Positions 32,777 through 38,710 of a stretch of DNA of 38,710 nucleotides are shown here, piece by piece; position 1 is the stretch's first letter, and every line of letters starts with the position of its first letter. Below the pieces are notes generated by a model. The model was given only the letters and a program-made list of their open reading frames with translations. It had not been told where the DNA came from and did not search any database. This DNA is from an uncultured Trueperaceae bacterium (lineage in GTDB: Bacteria > Deinococcota > Deinococci > Deinococcales > Trueperaceae), in assembly GCA_913062675.1 (NCBI GenBank), contig CAJXWR010000012.1:1-38710 (forward strand), in the 5' to 3' direction. Position numbers and translations under genes: made by a program.

Positions 32777-33483
32777 GCGAGGTCCTTCGACACTTCCTGG
32801 AGAAGCGTCTGGACGGCCTGCACGCCGCGGCCAATCAACGCGACGTAGCGCTCGGCGTCGATGGGGTCGTGCTCGCTTCCACCCTGCACCTCGACCAGTG
32901 CGCCCTGGTCGGTGGCGACGACGTTCAGGTCGATGTCGGCAGCCTCGTCCTCGCGGTAGTCGAGGTCGGTGATCGTCTCGCCGTCGAGCAGGCCGATGCT
33001 CACCGCGCCGATGGCGTGACGCAAGGGCCACTCGGCGAGGGTCCCGTCACGAATCGCCTTGTCGGCAAGGTCGTGCAGGGCCGCGTAGCCGGCCAGGACA
33101 CCGGCGCAGCGGGTACCGCCATCGGCTTGCAGGACGTCGACGTCCACGATGAGCGTCTTCTTGGGAAAAGCGCTCAAGTCCACGGCGGTGCGGAGCGCGC
33201 GGCCGAGGAAGCGTTGAATCTCCTGGCTGCGGCCGCCGGTGTAGAGGCGTTCGCGGGTTCGGCGTGTCTCCGTCGCGCGGGGGAGGAGTGCGTACTCGGC
33301 GGTCAGCCATCCGTCGCGCGTCTTGCTGCCGCGCAGGTGAGGGGGAAGGCGGTCGTCGATGCTAATGGTGGCCTGGACGTGCGTGTCGCCCCATCGGACG
33401 AGGGCGGAGCCCTCGGCCCAGCGGTTGACGCCGCGCTGGAGGTGGACCGGTCGGAGTTGATCGGGGGAGCGTCCTTCGCGCAT
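32773..33483 (-). CDS. rph: Ribonuclease PH
   Basis: A 236-residue phosphate-dependent 3' exoribonuclease that trims tRNA 3' ends. Motifs are DQLRPVHLQRGVNRWAEGS at the start, GWLTAEYALLPRAT, RSQEIQRFLGRALR, DVLQADGGTRCA and DLDYREDEAADID, in order and at normal length. The ATG at 33483 has no ribosome binding site; TACCCT lies eight bases upstream, suggesting a leaderless or very short-leader mRNA. It is coupled to rdgB and divergent from the thioredoxin-fold gene. Confidence 0.96.
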   Translation of the reverse strand: MREGRSPDQLRPVHLQRGVNRWAEGSALVRWGDTHVQATISIDDRLPPHLRGSKTRDGWLTAEYALLPRATETRRTRERLYTGGRSQEIQRFLGRALRTAVDLSAFPKKTLIVDVDVLQADGGTRCAGVLAGYAALHDLADKAIRDGTLAEWPLRHAIGAVSIGLLDGETITDLDYREDEAADIDLNVVATDQGALVEVQGGSEHDPIDAERYVALIGRGVQAVQTLLQEVSKDLA

Positions 33484-33491
33484 GAGGTTGC

Positions 33492-33497
33492 AGGGTA
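33492..33497 (-). promoter_or_regulatory. -10 hexamer of the rph-rdgB operon
   Basis: TACCCT on the minus strand, eight bases before the rph ATG, with no Shine-Dalgarno sequence between them. The slightly longer spacing than elsewhere would put the first transcribed base at or just before the start codon. Confidence 0.45.
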
Positions 33498-33538
33498 GCA
33501 CCGGGGACCTTGCGAGGGGACGTTCGCCACCCCCTGGA

Positions 33539-33559
33539 CATACCCCCCTAGGGTATGCT
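33539..33559 (+). promoter_or_regulatory. CsoR/CstR-like operator overlapping the promoter of the thioredoxin-fold gene
   Basis: CATACCC (33539-33545) and GGGTATG (33551-33557) form an inverted repeat with a CCCTA centre. A C/G tract flanked by ATA/TAT is the known shape of sites bound by CsoR-family repressors (CsoR, CstR). The right arm overlaps TATGCT (33554-33559), a good -10 for the downstream gene, so binding would block transcription. No csoR-like gene is in the window. Confidence 0.6.
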
Positions 33560-33591
33560 TTGATGCAACCAAGAAAGAGGAGGAACCCACC

Positions 33592-34269
33592 ATGTCCAAC
33601 TTGCTCACCGAAGAAGTCATCGATCAGGTCCGGCCCATGCTCGCCGACCTTGCCCACGACGTCGAGCTCAAGGTCCTCACCGGCGGCAGCGTCGTCATGC
33701 CCGGATCCGATGCGACCGGCTACCAGGACGAAACCCTCGGCCTGCTGCGCGAACTCGCCGAGCTCACCGACAAGATCACGATCACCGAAGCGGCCATCAG
33801 CGAAGACGAGGAAGCCCAAGCGGCCGGCATCACCCGTGCGCCCACGATCCTCTTCCGGCGCCTCGGTGAGACCCGCACCAACCTGCGCTTCCTCGGCCTG
33901 CCGAGCGGCTACGAGTTCACCACCCTGCTCGAAACCATCCGCATGGTGGCCAGCGACGAGGAACGCGACGACAAGGTCGGCAACCTCGACGAACCCCTCA
34001 CGCTGCAAACCTTCGTCACCCCCACCTGCCCCTACTGCCCGCAGGCGGTCCTCACCATCTTCGATCTCGCCATGTCCAACGAGAACATCGTGGCCGAAGG
34101 CGTCGAAGCCAACGAGTTCCCCGTCCTGTCCCGCAGCTTCCGCATTTCCAGCGTGCCCGACACGGTGATCGGTGGCAACAACGACACCCGCCTGCTCGGC
34201 GCGCAGCCCAAGAAGCAATTCGTGGAGGCCATCCAGGCCGCCACCGGGGGATCCACCGTCCCCGCCTAA
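33592..34269 (+). CDS. Two-domain thioredoxin-fold protein (PDO/glutaredoxin-like disulfide oxidoreductase)
   Basis: A 225-residue cytoplasmic protein made of two thioredoxin folds in tandem, as in protein disulfide oxidoreductases of thermophiles and the N-terminus of AhpF. The C-terminal unit is active-looking: FVTPTCPYCPQA with C146 and C149 and a cis-proline loop SSVPDTVIGG. The N-terminal unit keeps its cis-proline loop (TRAPTILFRR), but its CxxC position is replaced by Cys-free GSDATG-type sequence, so only one redox pair remains. The ATG has GAGGAGG upstream. A CsoR/CstR-like palindrome overlaps its promoter, suggesting induction by persulfide, copper or disulfide stress. A 7-bp hairpin (34260-34276) carries the TAA stop in its loop, before the stronger terminator. 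Confidence 0.87.
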   Translation: MSNLLTEEVIDQVRPMLADLAHDVELKVLTGGSVVMPGSDATGYQDETLGLLRELAELTDKITITEAAISEDEEAQAAGITRAPTILFRRLGETRTNLRFLGLPSGYEFTTLLETIRMVASDEERDDKVGNLDEPLTLQTFVTPTCPYCPQAVLTIFDLAMSNENIVAEGVEANEFPVLSRSFRISSVPDTVIGGNNDTRLLGAQPKKQFVEAIQAATGGSTVPA

Positions 34270-34339
34270 GGCGGGGAACCTTCGTCCGCACCCCCTCCGG
34301 TGCGGCCCCCACCCATTCCTCCGGTCGCTCCCGGAGTGC

Positions 34340-34368
34340 AACGCCGCCCCTCCAAGAGGGGCGGCGTT
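34340..34368. terminator. Strong bidirectional hairpin terminator
   Basis: A perfect 13-bp stem (34340-34352 with 34356-34368) has a CAA loop. It lies between the converging thioredoxin-fold gene and the last gene of the pilin operon and can serve both. Confidence 0.8.
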
Positions 34369-34390
34369 CGTGACGTCGGAAGGCGGGCGG

Positions 34391-36019
34391 TTAGCGGCGT
34401 TCTTCGGACAGCACCTGGAAGATGCCGGTGGCCTGCACGGACTCCGAGCCCGGCATGCCCAACACGGCGGCTGCCTCCGGCACCGCGCGGTTGTGCAGGA
34501 TCTTCGGTACGTTCTTCAGGTTCACGTTCGTTCCGAAGAGCGACCCGACGATCGTCACTTGCCGCTCCACCGAAATGGTGTTCTGCGCGAACAGCAAGGC
34601 GGCCACGACGTCCCCTTTCGCGGAGCTGACGTCGATCGTTCCGCTCGACGTCAACCCCAAGGCGGACGTCGTCAAGTAATCGTTCGACGCGGGAGCGAGG
34701 TTGCCCTCCACCGTCACTGCCGCCGCGTACGTCGAATCGCCAAACCACAAGCCGAGCAGCCCATCGTAGCTGACGTCATCCTCCACCACGAGATCGGCGC
34801 TCGGGAACGAAAGGTACGTCGGCCCCGTCGGCGAGACGACGAGCGTGTCGCCCGACCAGGCCAGCACTGGGGTGCCGTCGTCGTCCAGGCACGCCACGCC
34901 CGGATCGGCAGGGGGAAGCGTCAACGTGCCGCCATCGAGCCAGGGGCAGGTCACCGGGTCGCTCACCGTCCGCACCGGCACCCCATCAATCTCGCTCGGC
35001 GGGTAGGCGGCCTCCGCGAACGACGGCAAGTCCTGGTAATCGAACGGGTCGTAGTCACTCACCGGGTTGCGGACGAACACGTACGGTTCGCTCATCGGGT
35101 CGATCGGATCCCCCTTCGACGTGACGGCATGATCCCCACTCGCAAAATCGAGGAAGATGCCCCAAATGCTGCTCGTGATCCCCTCGTGATCCGCTTCGGC
35201 ACCAATTCGCGTTCCCGCCGCCGTATTCAGGTTCCCGACCTCGAGGTCCCCGACCTCCATTTTCACCGTCGTACACAAGTCCTGGTACCGCAACGCATCG
35301 GTGGCGAACAGGGTGTTCGCGACGTCCTGCGCGTAGGTGGGCGACGTCGCACCCTTCCCCATGTAGTTGTTGAAGATGCCGGCGTTACCGGTCAGGTCAA
35401 TGTCCGCATCCACGGTCGCGTCCCCCGTCAGGATGTGGACCGGCCCGTACACCGAAATCGTGCCCGCCAAGCCCCCGGCCGAGCCGGGAGCCAACGTCCC
35501 CGCGGTGATCGCGTTGTCCCACACGGTTGCTGGGCCGTCGCCCACCGCCGCGATGACCTGCACCGTCGATTGCGCATCGTTCACGCGCCCCACGGACCGC
35601 AGCAGCATGAGCGGCCCTGCAAGTTCGAACGACAGGTCGTACGTGGCCCCCTCGTCGCCCAAGGAGAACGTCGCCACGTTCGTCACCGAAAGGGTGGACG
35701 GCAATAGCGTCAGGGCGTCCCCAAAGTCGATGCCATCCCCAATCGGCAAGCCGCACGACGCCGAGGGGTCGCCCGACCAATCCATGTCCGCCTCGGCCAG
35801 CGCCCACAACGCCGCCACCTTGAACTGCTCGATGCCCGCCTTCGCCACGTAGTACGCCTCGGTCCCCTCCCGTTGCTCCGCCGCGCTTTGACGGTCCACC
35901 AGCGACGTGAAGGCCGCCCCCACGATCAACAACAACAACAAGAGGCTCGTGATGAGCACCGTGACCAGCAGGAACCCGTCACGCCTCCGCATCGAACTCA
36001 CGCCAGTGCGCCGACTCAT
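34391..36019 (-). CDS. PilX-like pilus-assembly protein
   Basis: A 542-residue protein with a basic N-terminus (RRRDGFLLVTVLITSLLLLLL) resembling the PilX type of minor pilin, in which a Gly-Phe junction precedes a long hydrophobic helix but the glutamate at +5 is missing. The large exported part is beta-rich, with repeated Gly/Asp/Thr strands (for example GTISVYGPVHILTGDATVDADIDLTGN). Few cysteines are seen; some are widely spaced and may pair. This size is much greater than typical minor pilins (about 200 residues) and resembles the large PilX/DUF4900-like proteins of Deinococcota. It overlaps the preceding gene by four bases and is the last of four pilin genes, ended by a strong hairpin. 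Confidence 0.75.
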   Translation of the reverse strand: MSRRTGVSSMRRRDGFLLVTVLITSLLLLLLIVGAAFTSLVDRQSAAEQREGTEAYYVAKAGIEQFKVAALWALAEADMDWSGDPSASCGLPIGDGIDFGDALTLLPSTLSVTNVATFSLGDEGATYDLSFELAGPLMLLRSVGRVNDAQSTVQVIAAVGDGPATVWDNAITAGTLAPGSAGGLAGTISVYGPVHILTGDATVDADIDLTGNAGIFNNYMGKGATSPTYAQDVANTLFATDALRYQDLCTTVKMEVGDLEVGNLNTAAGTRIGAEADHEGITSSIWGIFLDFASGDHAVTSKGDPIDPMSEPYVFVRNPVSDYDPFDYQDLPSFAEAAYPPSEIDGVPVRTVSDPVTCPWLDGGTLTLPPADPGVACLDDDGTPVLAWSGDTLVVSPTGPTYLSFPSADLVVEDDVSYDGLLGLWFGDSTYAAAVTVEGNLAPASNDYLTTSALGLTSSGTIDVSSAKGDVVAALLFAQNTISVERQVTIVGSLFGTNVNLKNVPKILHNRAVPEAAAVLGMPGSESVQATGIFQVLSEERR

Positions 36020-36705
36020 GAGCCACCTCCCACCGTTCGCGTGTTCGGCATGGAGACCGACAGGGACAAGGTGTCGGACGCGCCACTCCGCCCCAGCGAC
36101 GTGCCCGTGACCGTCACCGTGGCCGCCCGAACCCCCTCGCTACACAAGGCTGGATCGACCTTCGTCACGGGGCCCCCCGATGCATCGCTCTCCGTGCACG
36201 TGAACGACACGTCAATCGCGTCGATGCCCGTCGCGAAGGTACTGCCGAACGAAGCCGAGCCATCCCCACCGTCCTCGCACCGGGTATCCCCCCGGTACAA
36301 CGTGCCATCACTCAACACGTACGTCACCCAGCGGCAGGCATCGTCGATCGAGCCGTACGTCAACCGAAGCGACGAGGCGTACACCGTCGTGAGGAGCGTC
36401 GTGTCCGAACACTGCACGTACGCCGAGCCGCAAACCGTATCCACCTCCGGCACGTACTGCACCGTGCCATTCGACGCAATCGCCCGCGCGCCCGCCAGCG
36501 TCAAATCCTGCGTCATCGCTTCCGCCACGCTCCGCAAACGCAACTGCAGTTCCCCCTCCTCCTGAAGCTCGGTCGACACGCGCGCTTGCGAAGCAAAGAA
36601 GGAACCCACGACCGTCATGACCACCGCCATGATTCCGATCACGACCAGCAGCTCGACGAGCGTCAAGCCCGCCGTGCGACGTGGAGAGCTGCCGCGGTGC
36701 ATCAT
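36016..36705 (-). CDS. Type IV minor pilin, PilW-like
   Basis: A 229-residue prepilin. The class III signal is clear: SPRRTAG then LTLVELLVVIGIMAVVMTVV, with cleavage after Gly and glutamate at +5. The globular part carries six or so cysteines (VCGSAYVQC, DACRW, RCEDG, FTCTE, LCSEG) that could form disulfides after export. The ATG at 36705 overlaps the upstream stop (ATGA); an immediately following ATG is an alternative. It is probably part of the initiation tip complex of a type IV pilus or pseudopilus. Confidence 0.85.
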   Translation of the reverse strand: MMHRGSSPRRTAGLTLVELLVVIGIMAVVMTVVGSFFASQARVSTELQEEGELQLRLRSVAEAMTQDLTLAGARAIASNGTVQYVPEVDTVCGSAYVQCSDTTLLTTVYASSLRLTYGSIDDACRWVTYVLSDGTLYRGDTRCEDGGDGSASFGSTFATGIDAIDVSFTCTESDASGGPVTKVDPALCSEGVRAATVTVTGTSLGRSGASDTLSLSVSMPNTRTVGGGS

Positions 36706-37160
36706 TCGCAGGCCACCCCCGGGTTCGCCACGCTCGGAGCCGCACCGCCCGACGCCGAGAGGCACGAGACGAATTGACGAAGCGTGAGCGTATCGGTCCC
36801 GTCATCCACGCTCACCACGATTTCCACGAGACCGCGCGAGGCGACCGGAGAACCCGACGCCGGAACCACGTTCGGACGACCCGTCACGCTCACGTTCACG
36901 TCGGCCCCCTGGACGAACTCCGGGCCGCTCCTGCACGTCGCCGGCGTGCACGTCAAGAACGAGGCGAAGTCGGCCTCCACCGCCCTCTTCTCCTGCTCGA
37001 ACCGCGCCACGGCAATCTCGAGCCGGGTCGAATCCAAGCGCGCGCCCCGCGTCGTTTGCAAATTCGAGAGTTGCAGCGACGCCAAGGCCGCCACGACGAC
37101 GCCCAAAACCCCCACGGCAATCAACGCCTCGAGAATCGTCAAGCCGCTCCGTCGCCTCAT
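36702..37160 (-). CDS. Type IV minor pilin, PilV/GspI-like
   Basis: A 152-residue prepilin with RRRSG then LTILEALIAVGVLGVVVAAL, cleaved after Gly with glutamate at +5. The globular domain has paired cysteines (LTCTPATC and later SCLSAS and VACE). Its start overlaps the stop of the upstream pilin by four bases and its end overlaps the next, so the four genes are translated as a coupled set. Confidence 0.85.
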   Translation of the reverse strand: MRRRSGLTILEALIAVGVLGVVVAALASLQLSNLQTTRGARLDSTRLEIAVARFEQEKRAVEADFASFLTCTPATCRSGPEFVQGADVNVSVTGRPNVVPASGSPVASRGLVEIVVSVDDGTDTLTLRQFVSCLSASGGAAPSVANPGVACE

Positions 37161-37666
37161 GGCGCCATCACCTCCACCGCCGCGTACCGGTTGACGCGGA
37201 ACGTTCCCGTCGCATCGTTGCGTTCATGATCGATCGTCACGCGAATCTGATCCGAAACCACGAAACTCCCGCTCGCAAGGATTCCCTGCCCCACGCCGCG
37301 AGGGTCGAACAGCAAACCCGCGGGCGTGGCGAGGGCATCCTCGACCGTGAAGGAAAGGTTTTCAAGATCACCCTGCGCGAAATCGTGCACCGTGATCGAG
37401 GTCCCGCTCGAAAGGTCGTCGGCGTCCCCCAGGCGCGCCACGACGATGCGCTGCGCAGCGGGATCGAACGTCACGAGCGTGAAGGCGTTCCGCTCCACGG
37501 CGTGCAAGCGCGCACGCTGCACCGAGCGAGTCACCCGCTCCATGGCCTGGTTCACCTCGATCTGCCCCGTCGACAGGCGCGAGGCAATCAGGACGACCAG
37601 AATGCCGAACACTGCGAGCACGAGGATCATTTCGACCAAGGTGATGCCCGAACGGCGCTGCCTCAT
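37157..37666 (-). CDS. Type IV minor pilin, FimT/GspH-like
   Basis: A 169-residue prepilin, first gene of the pilin operon. The signal QRRSG then ITLVEMILVLAVFGILVVLIA is cleaved after Gly with glutamate at +5. The following SVQRARLHAVERNAFTLVTFDP matches the start of the FimT/GspH globular fold. No Shine-Dalgarno sequence is seen; a CATGCT hexamer seven bases upstream could be a leaderless -10. Its product probably starts assembly of a type IV pilus, which could serve natural transformation, adhesion or motility. The ATPase, platform and secretin genes are not in this window. Confidence 0.87.
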   Translation of the reverse strand: MRQRRSGITLVEMILVLAVFGILVVLIASRLSTGQIEVNQAMERVTRSVQRARLHAVERNAFTLVTFDPAAQRIVVARLGDADDLSSGTSITVHDFAQGDLENLSFTVEDALATPAGLLFDPRGVGQGILASGSFVVSDQIRVTIDHERNDATGTFRVNRYAAVEVMAP

Positions 37667-37800
37667 TGGTTACAGCATGTCAGGAAAACGACCTCGCGTC
37701 GGTGTTCAACGCGCACACCGAGCCCCAACGCGTCGCACGGGTGTTCCCCCCGCCCCAATTCTTCGCTATCGTGTACCTCGAACCGAAGGAGGCAACGCCC

Positions 37801-38253
37801 ATGCGGAAGCTACCCATCCTCGCCACGCTACTTCTCGTCGCCGGCATGCTCGCCGCCTGCAGCACCCCCACGAACCACGACGTGGCGGGCACGTACCGCA
37901 TCGATGCGGAAATCACGGCGACCAACGACCCCGCCCGCAGCGTCGGCGATCCCGACTTCGATACCGTCACCGTCAGCGAAGCGCGTTTCGGGGTGACCAT
38001 GACCTTCGACCGCAGCGAGACCACCGTGTACGGAACGCGGGACGGGAACCAGGTCCGCCTGTTCCGCGAGGGCACGGAAAGCAAGATCTGGTACGAACTC
38101 ACCTGGACGTCCGACGACACGTTCGAAGGCACGCTCCACCGCGAGGATCCAGGAGACATTTACGTCGACGCCGACCTCACGGGGGTCGCCACGACCGGCA
38201 CGGCAAGCGAAAGCCTGGGCGCAGCAGGATTCCTCGACCCCATCCTCGAGTAA
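37801..38253 (+). CDS. Small lipoprotein of unknown function
   Basis: A 150-residue lipoprotein. The signal MRKLPILATLLLVAGMLAAC carries a lipobox (MLAA-C), so Cys20 should be lipidated and anchored to a membrane. The rest is beta-rich with repeating GTYRIDAEI-, FGVTMTFDRSETTVYG- and IWYELTWTSDDTFEGTL-type strands, consistent with a small barrel or lipocalin-like fold. I recognise no family. The ATG is preceded by GAAGGAGGCAACGCCC. Longer in-frame starts from 37666 would bury the signal peptide and are rejected. A strong hairpin follows. Confidence 0.85.
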   Translation: MRKLPILATLLLVAGMLAACSTPTNHDVAGTYRIDAEITATNDPARSVGDPDFDTVTVSEARFGVTMTFDRSETTVYGTRDGNQVRLFREGTESKIWYELTWTSDDTFEGTLHREDPGDIYVDADLTGVATTGTASESLGAAGFLDPILE

Positions 38254-38286
38254 CGCCCGCTGCGGCCTCGCTGCACCCGACAAGAA

Positions 38287-38318
38287 CGTCGCCCCCACGT
38301 ATCAACGTGGGGGCGACG
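38287..38318. terminator. Strong bidirectional hairpin terminator
   Basis: A perfect 14-bp stem (38287-38300 with 38305-38318) has an ATCA loop, followed by CATTT on the plus strand. It lies between the lipoprotein gene and the converging tRNA-Ser gene. Confidence 0.85.
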
Positions 38319-38322
38319 CATT

Positions 38323-38417
38323 TGGCGGAGGGAGAGGGATTCGAACCCTCGATACGAGGGATTGCCCCGTATACACGCTTTCCAGGCGTGCTCCTTCAAC
38401 CACTCGGACACCCCTCC
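38323..38417 (-). tRNA. tRNA-Ser (anticodon GGA)
   Basis: Read on the minus strand, the acceptor arm GGAGGGG pairs with TCCCTCC (one G-U at its base), followed by discriminator G and an encoded CCA end. The anticodon stem-loop is CACGCCTGGAAAGCGTG with anticodon GGA. A long variable arm (class II) and the GGTTCGAATCC T loop identify serine tRNA. The length with CCA is 95. Confidence 0.97.
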
Positions 38418-38439
38418 AGGCGCCTTGCGGGCAACGGCG

Positions 38440-38468
38440 AGTCTAGCAAGGTGCACCAAGGGGGTCAA
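38440..38468 (-). promoter_or_regulatory. Promoter of tRNA-Ser
   Basis: On the minus strand TTGACC (38468-38463) and TAGACT (38445-38440) are separated by 17 bases, a near-consensus housekeeping promoter. The start would lie about 16 bases before the mature tRNA 5' end. Confidence 0.75.
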
Positions 38469-38613
38469 CGCGACCGCACCGTCACGCCACGCTTCGCACC
38501 GGGACGTACTCCGAACGCTTGCGGCCAAGCCGCCTGAGTGAAACACTCGGAATTGCAAGATTGGCGACGGCGCGCCCCCACGGAGCGCCGTACCCTTACC
38601 TCCAGGAGGACTC

Positions 38614-38710
38614 ATGCTGAGAGACCGCATCGTGAACCTGACGAGCCCCGAGGACGTCGAATCGTTCCTCACCGCCTACCCCACCAGCATCCTGTTCAAG
38701 GCCGGCACCT
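38614..38710 (+). CDS. Probable monothiol bacilliredoxin (YtxJ/BrxC-like), cut off by window end
   Basis: Only 32 codons are present: MLRDRIVNLTSPEDVESFLT, then a segment ending SILFKAGT at the window edge. The ATG has a strong AGGAGG site seven bases upstream. The opening, with a helix and then the strand SILFKAGT where a TC(H/P) active site would follow, resembles YtxJ-type bacilliredoxins, which remove bacillithiol from proteins and occur in Deinococcus. The call rests on a short fragment. A 7-bp inverted repeat (38567-38573 with 38585-38591) lies upstream. Confidence 0.5.
   Translation, partial: MLRDRIVNLTSPEDVESFLTAYPTSILFKAGT

Noticed and set aside
37666-37800. Earlier in-frame start of the lipoprotein gene
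   Set aside because: It would place 45 residues before an intact lipoprotein signal; the ATG at 37801 has its own GGAGG.
1-38710. CRISPR arrays, insertion sequences, integrases, phage genes or rRNA
   Set aside because: Looked for on both strands. No spaced repeats, transposase motifs or rRNA segments were seen.

Overview
This is a high-GC, gene-dense bacterial chromosome segment. Several traits together point to the Deinococcota, perhaps a Trueperaceae-like lineage, but this is inference and no marker gene settles it. The traits are: many lead genes carry a TANNNT -10 hexamer exactly 5-8 bases before the start codon, as in leaderless Deinococcus-type transcripts; a Gre/Gfh1-like factor; an iron-sulfur bacterial photolyase; a PilX/PilW/PilV/FimT-like pilin operon; and the start of a probable bacilliredoxin gene. 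No insertion sequence, integrase, CRISPR array or rRNA was seen.

Layout. Positions 1-4708 hold a truncated MFS transporter (minus), then a translationally coupled plus-strand trio: a voltage-gated K+ channel with a C-terminal zinc ribbon, a GH65 disaccharide phosphorylase and an aldo/keto reductase. Positions 4741-8736 hold a membrane diguanylate cyclase, an exported DUF4139 protein and a small DUF2892 membrane protein. Positions 8789-11366 hold an RtcB-family RNA ligase and a di-heme cytochrome c peroxidase, both minus.

Positions 11823-21248 form the centrepiece: an 11-gene plus-strand operon for a Tat-exported, membrane-bound uptake [NiFe] hydrogenase (small subunit, large subunit, cytochrome b, maturation protease), its maturation factors HypA, B, C, D and E, and two less expected genes at the end. 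These are a 184-residue protein with a BFD-like cysteine domain and a DUF692 (multinuclear non-heme iron oxidase, MNIO) enzyme. HypF is absent from the window. The 456-base region between the peroxidase and the hydrogenase holds three copies of a 14-bp imperfect palindrome. The outer two sit exactly 23 bases from oppositely oriented TANNNT hexamers, a mirror-symmetric divergent control region.

Positions 21263-27885 hold an AddA/AddB-type helicase-nuclease pair (minus) and a divergent Gre-like transcription factor. Positions 28088-33483 (minus) hold two proteins of unknown function, an FeS photolyase, an exported TPR protein, and rdgB with rph. Positions 33592-38710 hold a thioredoxin-fold oxidoreductase under a CsoR/CstR-like operator, a four-gene pilin operon (minus), a lipoprotein, tRNA-Ser(GGA) and the start of the putative bacilliredoxin. 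The hydrogenase would oxidise H2 outside the cytoplasm and pass electrons through cytochrome b to quinone. The peroxidase that shares its control region would reduce periplasmic H2O2 with cytochrome electrons.
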